Positions 1-6,282 are shown, counted from the stretch's first letter. The stretch: 8,627 nucleotides of DNA from an uncultured Eubacterium sp. (GCA_947653505.1 CANTHI010000134.1:1-8627), one strand, 5' to 3'. Notes: generated by a model from the sequence alone, not told the origin. Program-made: numbers and translations.

Positions 1-52
1 CGATTTTGCCCGCTATTGTCACCTGATTGTTTTCAAATATTTTATCTGCCAT
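1..52 (-). CDS. Partial gene, N-terminus of a putative single-stranded DNA-binding protein
   Basis: Only the first 17 codons lie inside the window; the gene runs off the left edge. Reading leftward from the ATG at 52 gives MADKIFENNQVTIAGKI. A strong ribosome binding site (AAGGAG at 61-66) sits 8 nt before the ATG, which fixes the start. The pattern of a short charged start, then ENN-x-VTI-x-G-x-I, matches my memory of a small OB-fold-like clostridial protein usually annotated as a single-stranded DNA-binding protein. That identification rests on memory of a short N-terminus and is tentative. That a gene starts here is much safer than its function. It is divergent from typA, with two hairpins in its presumed leader. 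Confidence 0.55.
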   Translation of the reverse strand, partial: MADKIFENNQVTIAGKI

Positions 53-80
53 GAATTTTTCTCCTTCCTCTTTTCAAACG

Positions 81-99
81 TGACAGCTGGATGCTGTCA
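81..99 (-). other. Hairpin in the leader of the SSB-like gene (7-bp stem)
   Basis: TGACAGC at 81-87 is the exact reverse complement of GCTGTCA at 93-99, around a 5-nt loop. On the minus strand it lies about 15 nt upstream of the ribosome binding site of the left-edge gene. It lacks a good T-run on that strand, so it is not an obvious terminator. It could affect translation or mRNA stability; that is inference. Confidence 0.5.
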
Positions 100-110
100 G
101 GCGGTACTAT

Positions 111-134
111 ATCAGTCCTGCATGCCGGACTGAT
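111..134 (-). other. Hairpin in the leader of the SSB-like gene (8-bp stem)
   Basis: ATCAGTCC at 111-118 pairs perfectly with GGACTGAT at 127-134 across an 8-nt loop that contains the palindrome GCATGC. It lies 11 nt from the neighbouring 81-99 hairpin. It could be an operator-like palindrome or an RNA stem in the minus-strand leader. There is no T-tract on either side. Confidence 0.5.
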
Positions 135-354
135 TTAAGCTACTACTACTGTATTCTTCTTCCGCCGCATTTAGAACCTGGCGCGGTCTCTTTTTGACAA
201 GACAGAATTTATCATGACGCTCCTAAAAAACATCTCATTTCATGTCGACAACCTGCCGGTTCCAAAAAAATCGAAAACATTTCTATATTTCGCTTTTCTC
301 TTTCCGTTTTTTTTGTCATATCGCCAAAAATAAACGCGCCTGTCAAAAATTTTC

Positions 355-382
355 TTGCACTACACCTGAAATGTGTTAAAAT
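355..382 (+). promoter_or_regulatory. Sigma-A type promoter for typA
   Basis: The -35 element is TTGCAC (355-360) and the -10 is TAAAAT (377-382), with 16 bp between them. Transcription would begin near 389, giving a typA leader of about 112 nt. A second TATAAT at 415-420 has no matching -35 at a proper distance and is probably chance in this AT-rich leader. Confidence 0.6.
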
Positions 383-500
383 GGGCGGGACGGCATTGCG
401 GATGATAAGTCTATTATAATCGAAAAATACGAATACGTCATCTATAAAATGCAAATAAAAAAAATAAGTAATTTTCCGACTAAGAAAGAAGGTTTTTCTC

Positions 501-2330
501 ATGAAAATCACAAGAGATACGATCCGTAATATTGCAATCATCGCCCATGTCGACCACGGCAAAACTACCCTCGTGGACGAGCTGTTAAAGCAAAGCGGCG
601 TATTCCGCGCAAATCAGGAAGTACAGGAGCGCGTCATGGATTCGAACGATATCGAACGCGAGCGCGGTATTACCATCCTGTCCAAAAATACAGCAGTTTT
701 TTATAAAGATGTAAAAATTAATATTATCGACACGCCCGGACACGCGGATTTTGGCGGCGAAGTGGAACGTGTCCTGAAAATGGTCAATGGTGTCGTGCTT
801 GTCGTGGACGCATTTGAAGGCGCCATGCCGCAGACCAAATTCGTACTGATGAAAGCTCTGGATCTGAAGCTGCCGGTCATCGTATGCATTAACAAAATCG
901 ACCGTCCCGAAGCCCGTCCGGATGAAGTCATTGACGAGGTGCTCGAGCTGTTTATGGATCTGGATGCCTCAGACGAGCAGCTGGACTGCCCGTTTATCTA
1001 TGCTTCCGCCAAAGAAGGCTACGCAGTCGCGGACTTAAAGGACGAACATAAGGACATGACCGCACTGTTCGAAACCATCATTGACTATATTCCTGCCCCG
1101 GAAGGTGATCCGGATGCCAATACACAGGTATTAATCAGTACGATTGATTACAACGAATATGTCGGACGCATCGGTATCGGCAAGGTAGATAACGGATGCC
1201 TTACCATCAATCAGGAGGCTGTCGTCGTAAACCACCATGATCCTGACAAGCGTAAAAAAGTAAAAATCAGCAAGCTGTATGAATTTGACGGCTTAAACAA
1301 AGTCGATGTCAGACAGGCTGATATCGGGTCTATCGTTGCGATTTCCGGCATTGCGGATATCCATATCGGAGATACCATCTGCGCACCGGAAGATCCTGTC
1401 GCCATCCCGTTCCAGAAAATCTCGGAACCGACGATTTCGATGAATTTTATCGTAAACGACAGTCCTCTTGCCGGACAGGAAGGAAAGTATATCACTTCCC
1501 GTCATCTGCGCGACCGTCTGTTCCGCGAGCTGAATACAGACATCAGCCTGCGGGTGGAAGAGACAGAAGATACCGATGTCTTTAAAGTATCCGGCCGCGG
1601 AGAACTGCATCTGTCTGTCCTGATCGAGCATATGCGCCGGGAAGGCTACGAATTTGCTGTCAGCAAAGCCGAAGTCCTGTACCGGACAGATGAAAACGGC
1701 AAAAAGACGGAACCGATGGAAATCGCCTATGTAGACGTTCCGGATGAATTTACCGGAGCTGTCATCGACAAGCTCTGCCAGCGGAAAGGCGAAATGCAGA
1801 ACATGCATTCCATCGCCGGCGGCTATACCCGGATCGAATTTCGTATTCCATCACGCGGCCTGATCGGGTATCGCGGTGACTTTCTGACCGATACTAAGGG
1901 CAACGGTATTATCAATACGATTTTTGACGGTTACGACGCTTACCGCGGCGATATCCAGTACCGGAAGCAGGGTTCCCTGATCGCATTTGAAACTGGTGTT
2001 TCAGTCGCATACGGCCTGTTCAGTGCACAGGAGCGCGGCCAGCTCTTTATCGGAGCCGGGGAAAAAGTATATTCCGGCATGGTCGTCGGCCAGTGCGCAA
2101 AGCCGGAAGATATCGAGCTGAATGTCTGCAAAAAAAAGCATCTGACCAATACCCGCTCTTCCAGCGCGGATGAAGCGCTCACACTCACACCGCCGCGCAT
2201 TTTAAGTCTGGAGCAGGCGCTGGACTTTATCGATACCGACGAGCTTTTGGAGGTTACTCCGCAAAGCCTCAGAATCCGTAAGCGTATTCTGGATCCAACC
2301 CAGCGCAAACGGGCCGGATTTAAAAAATAG
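501..2330 (+). CDS. typA: Ribosome-associated translational GTPase TypA/BipA
   Basis: This 609-residue protein is full length for TypA/BipA, an EF-G-like GTPase that binds the ribosome and supports ribosome assembly and stress or low-temperature growth. All GTPase motifs are visible: G1 HVDHGKTT (16-23), switch I RGITI with Thr58, G3 DTPGH (77-81), G4 NKID (131-134) and G5 SAK (169-171). A beta-barrel domain II and EF-G-like domains III and V follow. The TypA-specific C-terminal part contains the signature SRGLIGYRGDFLTDTKG (451-467) and ends in a basic tail (RKRAGFKK). The ATG at 501 has an AGAAGG ribosome binding site 8 nt upstream, and the product starts just before the canonical IRNIAIIAHVDHGKTT. 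The gene stands alone, with its own promoter at 355-382, and converges on the acetyltransferase downstream. Nothing suggests damage. Confidence 0.98.
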   Translation: MKITRDTIRNIAIIAHVDHGKTTLVDELLKQSGVFRANQEVQERVMDSNDIERERGITILSKNTAVFYKDVKINIIDTPGHADFGGEVERVLKMVNGVVLVVDAFEGAMPQTKFVLMKALDLKLPVIVCINKIDRPEARPDEVIDEVLELFMDLDASDEQLDCPFIYASAKEGYAVADLKDEHKDMTALFETIIDYIPAPEGDPDANTQVLISTIDYNEYVGRIGIGKVDNGCLTINQEAVVVNHHDPDKRKKVKISKLYEFDGLNKVDVRQADIGSIVAISGIADIHIGDTICAPEDPVAIPFQKISEPTISMNFIVNDSPLAGQEGKYITSRHLRDRLFRELNTDISLRVEETEDTDVFKVSGRGELHLSVLIEHMRREGYEFAVSKAEVLYRTDENGKKTEPMEIAYVDVPDEFTGAVIDKLCQRKGEMQNMHSIAGGYTRIEFRIPSRGLIGYRGDFLTDTKGNGIINTIFDGYDAYRGDIQYRKQGSLIAFETGVSVAYGLFSAQERGQLFIGAGEKVYSGMVVGQCAKPEDIELNVCKKKHLTNTRSSSADEALTLTPPRILSLEQALDFIDTDELLEVTPQSLRIRKRILDPTQRKRAGFKK

Positions 2331-2346
2331 GAAATCATACCAACAC

Positions 2347-2384
2347 AACGCAGGCTGGCTGACTTCCATCAGGCAGTCTGTGTT
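2347..2384. terminator. Long imperfect hairpin between convergent typA and acetyltransferase genes
   Basis: Bases 2347-2362 pair with 2369-2384 around the loop CTTCCA. The inner four pairs are CTGA/TCAG, then one G-G mismatch, then eleven more pairs including two G-T wobbles. It begins 16 nt after the typA stop. Its position between convergent genes fits a bidirectional 3'-end structure, but neither strand has a proper T-run directly after the stem. It may act as a weak or factor-assisted terminator, or protect the 3' end. Confidence 0.45.
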
Positions 2385-2402
2385 ATATGATCTGTAACAC
2401 AT

Positions 2403-2460
2403 ATGATTCCGGCATCCTCTATGATTCTGATATTATATAATTCCGGTATTCTCTGTGATT
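2403..2460. repeat. Degenerate 24-bp direct repeat, two copies
   Basis: Copies at 2403-2426 and 2437-2460 match at 20 of 24 positions and share a core of ATTCCGG, then a pyrimidine-rich stretch, then TGATT. The start-to-start period is 34 bp. The repeat lies in the noncoding gap between the convergent typA and acetyltransferase genes. No function is evident; it looks like decayed duplicated sequence. Confidence 0.5.
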
Positions 2461-2499
2461 ACATTATCCCCTGACCGGATCTTACAGTCCTGCATCCTG

Positions 2500-2527
2500 C
2501 AGAATGACTTCTACAGAATGACTTCCA
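2500..2527. repeat. 14-bp tandem duplication at the 3' end of the acetyltransferase gene
   Basis: CAGAATGACTTCTA (2500-2513) is followed immediately by CAGAATGACTTCCA (2514-2527), a 13 of 14 match. The stop codon TAG of the acetyltransferase (2511-2513) lies in the first copy. If that copy is removed, the reading frame runs on for five more codons (QDAGL) to a TAA at 2482-2484. The duplication therefore may have created the present stop. Confidence 0.75.
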
Positions 2528-2984
2528 TCCCTATTTTCTGCGGCTTTAATCCGCATTTTTCATAAAAGCGCAGGGCCGGCTCATTGCATGCCCATACGTT
2601 TAATGTCACATTATAGCATCCGGCCTCTCTGGCATGCCGGAGCACTTCCTCATAAAGCTGTCTGCCTATCTGCTGTCCGCGTATCTTTTCATCTACGCAC
2701 AGATCATCAATATATAATGTTTTAATATCTGTTAAAATATTGTCGTTTACCAGCTGTTTCCATATACAGAACGCATATCCGAGTATCCCGTCCTGTTCAT
2801 CTGCCGCTGTCAGAATGAGGACAGCGTCGTCGTGAATCATATGACGCAGCTGTTCGTCTGTATACTTCTTCTGGTTATTTCCCTGAAAGAGATCCGGACG
2901 CCCCTCATGGTGGATCATCAGCACCTGCCGCAGCAGTCTGTTAATCCCGTCCATATCCTTTTCCTGTGCCCTGCGAATAATCAT
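2511..2984 (-). CDS. GNAT family N-acetyltransferase
   Basis: This 157-residue single-domain protein matches the GNAT fold, which transfers an acetyl group from acetyl-CoA to an amine. It opens with the typical MIIRRAQEKDMDGI strand and helix. A central IDDLCVDEKIRGQQIG segment (92-107) carries motif A, with the acetyl-CoA pyrophosphate-binding loop RGQQIG (102-107). Motif B appears as NEPALRFYEKCGL (134-146), followed by the common ending KIGMEVIL. The substrate cannot be told from sequence; a small-molecule amine or a protein N-terminus are both possible. The start is well set by CCTCCTTT at 2993-3000 (AAAGGAGG on the minus strand), 8 nt before the ATG. It has its own promoter at 3053-3081 and a leader hairpin at 3016-3039. 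The stop lies within a 14-bp tandem duplication. The typical GNAT ending suggests the protein is functional despite that. Confidence 0.9.
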   Translation of the reverse strand: MIIRRAQEKDMDGINRLLRQVLMIHHEGRPDLFQGNNQKKYTDEQLRHMIHDDAVLILTAADEQDGILGYAFCIWKQLVNDNILTDIKTLYIDDLCVDEKIRGQQIGRQLYEEVLRHAREAGCYNVTLNVWACNEPALRFYEKCGLKPQKIGMEVIL

Positions 2985-3015
2985 TGCAGTTTCCTCCTTT
3001 ACGTAATATTCAAAA

Positions 3016-3039
3016 GTCCTTCACCAGATGGTGAAGGAC
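3016..3039 (-). terminator. Perfect hairpin with T-tract in the acetyltransferase leader
   Basis: GTCCTTCACC (3016-3025) and GGTGAAGGAC (3030-3039) form a perfect 10-bp stem with a 4-nt loop. On the minus strand the stem is followed by TTTTGAATATT, a modest intrinsic-terminator tail. The element lies downstream of the acetyltransferase promoter and about 15 nt before its ribosome binding site. It could stop readthrough from the DUF6179 operon upstream, attenuate acetyltransferase expression, or stabilise the mRNA 5' end. I see no competing antiterminator stem. Confidence 0.6.
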
Positions 3040-3052
3040 GCTGATTTTCTTT

Positions 3053-3081
3053 ATTTTAGCGGCAATTGGCCAAAAAGTCAA
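3053..3081 (-). promoter_or_regulatory. Sigma-A promoter for the acetyltransferase gene
   Basis: Read on the minus strand, the -35 is TTGACT (3076-3081) and the -10 is TAAAAT (3053-3058), with an ideal 17-bp spacer. Transcription would start near 3046, about 62 nt before the acetyltransferase ATG, so the 3016-3039 hairpin lies at the very 5' end of the transcript. Confidence 0.75.
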
Positions 3082-3139
3082 TGTATTTATTCAGGTACAA
3101 TTTTCATTTCATAGTACTTTAATATGATATAGTTTTATG

Positions 3140-4042
3140 CTACATATGTATCTTCCGACTTTCTTTCCGGACAAATACCTGCTCCAGATGCCCCTGGCGC
3201 ACCGCATGTCCGGTCCGGACTGCCAGGTTTTGTATCCCTGCACAAAGATAAGAAGCAACAGCTTCATCCGCTTCATAATACTGACGGACGATCTGTCTGG
3301 TCAGCTGACGGAACATACCTGCAAGCGCATCTGCAGATTTTCCCGAAAAACATTCTGACAGCTTCCGATATTCTGCCCTCTGAAATCCCGGCTGGTCAAA
3401 TGGCTTTTGCAGTATGGAATGCCCGATCATATCTGCCAGCATAATTGCGCAAATATTATCCATCATCTCCCGGTACTCTGCGTCATAAAGCATCAGTACC
3501 TCCAGGACATAGTCTGTATCAAATCTGCGCAGAAACCTCTGTTCGGCCTGTATCCCCAGCATATACCCGTATACTGCATCCACGCCTTTCGCATCCGGAC
3601 ATCCCATGTCATCAAGAAGCGGATAATCCAGTGTTATCATCGTCTCCTGCGGACAAAATCTGGCATCATACCACTTTAAAAACTCCGGCACCGCAACGCA
3701 CACCGTATCGTACAGACAACGGACTCCATAATCCTCAAATCCTTGTGCCAGCTCATTCATAAGCACGGCCGTCTTTTTTGCCTTTTCAGTCACAAGCTGA
3801 TATCCAAGCTCATATTTTTCCCGTATGGAAATATCCCTCCTGACACTTCCTCCCGTAGCGGAATGCTCATACTCTTCCAGGCAATAGCATACCGCTTCCA
3901 TAAACATCTGTGCTTTTTCATACGTGACAGATGTGCTTTCATAACCTGTATAGCTTTGTGCCAGCTGCGCCACCAGCGGCAGGAGCTCTTCCATATGGTT
4001 TTCTGCACTGTCTGTCATATTCTTTTTCAAACGCTTATCCAT
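3140..4042 (-). CDS. DUF6179-like protein of unknown function
   Basis: The protein has 300 residues, is soluble and mostly helical, with no signal peptide or membrane segment. I recognise it from memory as resembling the DUF6179 family: an N-terminal YTGYESTSVTYEKAQ block (31-45), a middle FLKWYDARFCPQETMITLDYP block (121-141), a YGYMLGIQAEQRFLRRF block (158-174), then a VLEVLMLYDAEYREMMDNI block (179-197). No catalytic motif is apparent. I chose the ATG at 4042 because GGAGG (4053-4057) lies 10 nt upstream; the frame stays open 25 codons further, but that runs into the preceding gene. It is 23 nt downstream of the DUF6323-like gene and almost certainly co-transcribed with it. I recall these two families as frequent neighbours in Clostridia, which suggests partners in one complex or process; the function is unknown. 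Confidence 0.78.
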   Translation of the reverse strand: MDKRLKKNMTDSAENHMEELLPLVAQLAQSYTGYESTSVTYEKAQMFMEAVCYCLEEYEHSATGGSVRRDISIREKYELGYQLVTEKAKKTAVLMNELAQGFEDYGVRCLYDTVCVAVPEFLKWYDARFCPQETMITLDYPLLDDMGCPDAKGVDAVYGYMLGIQAEQRFLRRFDTDYVLEVLMLYDAEYREMMDNICAIMLADMIGHSILQKPFDQPGFQRAEYRKLSECFSGKSADALAGMFRQLTRQIVRQYYEADEAVASYLCAGIQNLAVRTGHAVRQGHLEQVFVRKESRKIHM

Positions 4043-4065
4043 CCTTACGCTACCTCCGGCAAAGT

Positions 4066-4599
4066 TTACCTCCAGCAAAGTTCTTTTAACGCATCCAGAT
4101 ACAGCTGTCTGTCCCATCTTTTGACAATATCAAACTGCACAAACTCTCCTTTTCCCTGCGTCTTTTGATATCCCCGATAACCGGCCCGTACCGCCTGCGC
4201 AAAGATATCCAGACAGGTTCCTTCCAGATATTCAAAATCACCATAGCAGACCGTCTCAAACTGCTCCTTCATAAACTGCAGCAGTTCATCATCCGTAATC
4301 TCATCCAGCATTTCATTTTTATAAAGATAAAAAATCTCCTGCAGCCGCACAAGCGCCTCTACATAACCACTCTGCGAGATAAAATCAGAATCACAGAATG
4401 TATAGATAATCTGCGGCAGTATCCCCTGTCCAAACTCTGCCCTCTGCTGTGTTTTTAACACATGCATCCGCTCTGCGTACAGCAGTTTTGTATCTTCTTC
4501 GGATAATATCAGTCCGAATTTTTCTGTATACCCGTTTGTTTCCTGCACCTTTTTCAGCCAGGTTTTCTGACTGAGCAGCTCCAGCCAGTTTTCATCCAT
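4066..4599 (-). CDS. DUF6323-like protein of unknown function
   Basis: The 177-residue product is probably cytosolic and helical. It matches my memory of the DUF6323 family: YTEKFGLILSEEDTKLL (24-40), RAEFGQGILPQIIYTFCDS (53-71) with the characteristic FG-x-G and FCDS-x-FIS, and YLYKNEMLDEITDDELLQFM (91-110). The acidic stretch DEITDDEL is prominent, but no known catalytic signature is seen. The open frame extends 38 codons upstream to 4713. I chose the ATG at 4599 because GGAGGAG lies 6 nt before it and the family's N-terminus is short. It is the first gene of a two-gene operon with the DUF6179-like gene, driven by a promoter at 4720-4748. No role can be assigned from sequence. Confidence 0.78.
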   Translation of the reverse strand: MDENWLELLSQKTWLKKVQETNGYTEKFGLILSEEDTKLLYAERMHVLKTQQRAEFGQGILPQIIYTFCDSDFISQSGYVEALVRLQEIFYLYKNEMLDEITDDELLQFMKEQFETVCYGDFEYLEGTCLDIFAQAVRAGYRGYQKTQGKGEFVQFDIVKRWDRQLYLDALKELCWR

Positions 4600-4622
4600 A
4601 CGCAACTCCTCCATTCTCCAAA

Positions 4623-4677
4623 GCCGGATTTTACTCTGATGTTGTCGGAACAGGCAGGCCAGCGCCTTCCATCCGGC
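4623..4677 (-). promoter_or_regulatory. Structured leader of the DUF6323/DUF6179 operon
   Basis: GCCGGAT (4623-4629) and ATCCGGC (4671-4677) are exact reverse complements and would close a stem around 41 nt. Inside it, a smaller stem can form on the minus strand: GGAAGGC pairing with GCC, a TG bulge and TTCC. The structure sits between the likely transcription start (about 4713) and the ribosome binding site before 4599. I do not recognise a known riboswitch class. Part of the pairing may be chance. Confidence 0.4.
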
Positions 4678-4719
4678 GTCCGCATAGCCAGTACACAACA
4701 CCATTTCCGGCATGGTATG

Positions 4720-4748
4720 AGTATAATGCGTATGAAAAATACTTACAA
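4720..4748 (-). promoter_or_regulatory. Sigma-A promoter for the DUF6323/DUF6179 operon
   Basis: On the minus strand, TTGTAA (4743-4748) and TATACT (4720-4725) are separated by exactly 17 bp. The predicted start is at about 4713, giving a leader of about 113 nt to the chosen ATG at 4599. An ATG also sits right at the predicted start site (4713). Confidence 0.7.
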
Positions 4749-4751
4749 GTC

Positions 4752-4780
4752 TTGAATTTCCGGCGTTTTTGTAGTATAAT
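4752..4780 (+). promoter_or_regulatory. Plus-strand promoter-like sequence, antisense to the 6-phospho-beta-glucosidase gene
   Basis: TTGAAT (4752-4757) and TATAAT (4775-4780) have a 17-bp spacer on the plus strand. The -35 lies only 3 bp from the -35 of the minus-strand operon promoter, so the two are back to back. Transcription from about 4787 would run antisense into the 3' end of the GH1 gene. No plus-strand gene follows, so it could drive an antisense or small RNA, or be a fortuitous match. Confidence 0.5.
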
Positions 4781-4800
4781 ACAATCAGAAAGAAAAGAAA

Positions 4801-4831
4801 TGTAACAGGTCAGCCTGTCTGAACTGTTGCA
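4801..4831 (-). terminator. Palindromic hairpin after the 6-phospho-beta-glucosidase gene
   Basis: AACAGGTCAG (4804-4813) pairs with CTGAACTGTT (4819-4828) with one mismatch around a 5-nt loop; the plus-strand version can extend by about three more pairs to 4801-4831. On the minus strand it lies 18 nt past the GH1 stop and is followed by a pyrimidine-rich, T-heavy tail (ATTTCTTTTCTTTC), so it is the most likely terminator of the beta-glucoside operon. The T-tract is broken by C residues, so efficiency is uncertain. It also sits about 15 nt after the predicted start of plus-strand transcription. Confidence 0.5.
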
Positions 4832-4846
4832 AAGAAACAAAAACAC

Positions 4847-6262
4847 CTACAGCTCTTTTCCATTTGTACGTATCACATTCTGATACCAGTAAAAGCTGTC
4901 TTTCCGGATTCTTTTTAAGTCTTTCAGATCTGTTTCTCCCCGATTCACATATACAAATCCGTAGCGTTTCCGGAACCCCTGATGGGAGCTTAAAAGGTCC
5001 ATAAAAGACCACGGGGAATATCCAGCCAGCTCTACACCATCCTCCAGTGCCAGTGCACATGCCTGCAGATGCTTTCTGATATAGTCTGTCCGGTATGCAT
5101 CATGTACTTTTCCGTCGTCTGTCAGCTGGTCTGCCGTTCCAAGGCCATTTTCTGTAATGATCAAAGGCAGATGGTATCTGCTGTAATAGTCATTCAGTAC
5201 GATCCGCAGTCCCATCGGATCAATCTGTGCCCCATATTCGCTTGTTTTCAGGTTTTCGTTCTTTTCGTCCCTGCAATAGCCATACTGGTCAAAATCCACT
5301 TCGTTCCCACGGAACACGCGCATTCCGGCCGGATGCTCTTTGTCTGCCGGCAGATAGCCTGCGCAAAGGGTCCGGTAATAATTCACAGCAATGTAGTCCA
5401 TCCTTGCTGCTTTTAGAATCTCTCCGTCTCCTTCCTGCATAACTGGTACAACATCACGTTCTTTCAGATAGCGCATGTAATATCCCGGATATCTGCCATA
5501 ATAATACATATCCAGACAATATCCTGCCTTCATACAGTCATTCATCCTTGCCGCCCATACGTCTTCCGGTTTGTTTGTCAGCGGATACGTACAAGAAGCG
5601 GAAACCGCTGGTCCGCATTTCCCATCTTTTACCATCTCATGACATGCTCTGGTCGCAAGGGCATGTGCAAGAAACATATGGTAGTCCATTTGTGCACGGA
5701 TCTTATCTGCCTTCCATGCATCCGTTTCATATATATTCATACGCTCATCGACACGGATCATCAGATTCTGTTCGTTTATGGTCTGCCAGTATTTTACCCT
5801 GTCTCCAAATTTGTTAAAGCAAAGGCTGGCATAACGTCTAAACGCGGATACACAGCGCCTGTCCTCCCAGCCATTGTATTTTTCCACCAGCGCATATGGC
5901 AGGTCGAAATGATACAGAGTGACAAAAGGCTGTATCCCGTTTTGGATCAGTTCGTCAATGATCTGACTGTAAAAATCAATCCCTGCCTGATTTACCTCAC
6001 CATCTCCATCCGGAATGATCCTTGCCCATGACAGTGAAAAGCGGTAAATCTGTAAGCCCAGTTCTTTCATCAGTGCGATATCTTCCTTCCAGTGATGATA
6101 AAAATCACTGGCGACCCTGGTGTCGGCCTGCTTTGCCGGATGCCTGAAGGAATTAAAATCTGCTACTGTCATCCCTTTTCCATCTTCATCCCATCCACCT
6201 TCGATCTGAAACGCGGAAGAAGACGCTCCCCATAAAAAATCTGACGGAAATCTGTCTTTCAT
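4847..6262 (-). CDS. GH1 6-phospho-beta-glucosidase
   Basis: This 471-residue protein is full length for glycoside hydrolase family 1. It hydrolyses 6-phospho-beta-glucosides made by PTS uptake, releasing glucose-6-phosphate and an aglycone or sugar in the cytosol. It opens with FPSDFLWGASSSAFQIEGGW, the family signature. The acid/base glutamate is Glu164 in TINEQN and the nucleophile is Glu371 in LIITENGLG. The C-terminal stretch DLLSSHQGFRKRYGFVYVN (422-440) carries the Ser and Lys-x-Tyr residues that bind the 6-phosphate in phospho-specific members, which favours a phosphorylated substrate over a free glucoside. The exact aglycone preference is not predictable. The ATG at 6262 has AAAGGGGG about 10 nt upstream. 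It starts 20 nt after the EIIBC stop, so both are in one operon, with EIIBC translated first. A hairpin at 4801-4831 probably ends the transcript. Confidence 0.95.
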   Translation of the reverse strand: MKDRFPSDFLWGASSSAFQIEGGWDEDGKGMTVADFNSFRHPAKQADTRVASDFYHHWKEDIALMKELGLQIYRFSLSWARIIPDGDGEVNQAGIDFYSQIIDELIQNGIQPFVTLYHFDLPYALVEKYNGWEDRRCVSAFRRYASLCFNKFGDRVKYWQTINEQNLMIRVDERMNIYETDAWKADKIRAQMDYHMFLAHALATRACHEMVKDGKCGPAVSASCTYPLTNKPEDVWAARMNDCMKAGYCLDMYYYGRYPGYYMRYLKERDVVPVMQEGDGEILKAARMDYIAVNYYRTLCAGYLPADKEHPAGMRVFRGNEVDFDQYGYCRDEKNENLKTSEYGAQIDPMGLRIVLNDYYSRYHLPLIITENGLGTADQLTDDGKVHDAYRTDYIRKHLQACALALEDGVELAGYSPWSFMDLLSSHQGFRKRYGFVYVNRGETDLKDLKRIRKDSFYWYQNVIRTNGKEL

Positions 6263-6282
6263 CTTAATTGTGCCCCCTTTTT

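Larger units (their letters stand above)
53..500. other. Divergent intergenic region between the SSB-like gene and typA
   Basis: This 448-bp stretch has no convincing gene. It is AT-rich toward typA, with long A and T runs at 266-272 and 307-314. It holds two hairpins near the left gene (81-99 and 111-134), a plus-strand promoter for typA (355-382) and a roughly 110-nt typA leader. On the minus strand I found no clean promoter for the left gene. The best candidate is a weak TTGTCA with a TTCTAA-like -10 at 18 bp spacing around 170-200, which I do not call. A longer open frame on the minus strand overlaps the start of typA and is a shadow. Confidence 0.6.

Noticed and set aside
194..222. TTGACA at 194-199 as a plus-strand promoter
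   Set aside because: The sequence 17 bp downstream is ACGCTC, which is not a -10 element, and no better box is at usable spacing.
415..420. Perfect TATAAT in the typA leader as a second promoter
   Set aside because: No -35 element lies at 15-19 bp upstream, and the leader is generally AT-rich.
212..562. Open frame of 116 codons on the minus strand overlapping the typA start
   Set aside because: It runs antisense into typA and through its promoter region, has no recognisable domain and no good ribosome binding site.
1293..1808. 171-codon open frame antisense to typA
   Set aside because: It is wholly inside a highly conserved GTPase gene on the opposite strand, and its composition is that of a shadow frame.
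4600..4713. 38-residue N-terminal extension of the DUF6323-like protein as the default start
   Set aside because: The ATG at 4713 coincides with the predicted transcription start and has no ribosome binding site, while the ATG at 4599 has GGAGGAG at ideal spacing.
5639..6031. 130-codon plus-strand open frame inside the GH1 gene
   Set aside because: It is antisense to a clearly real enzyme and has no family resemblance.
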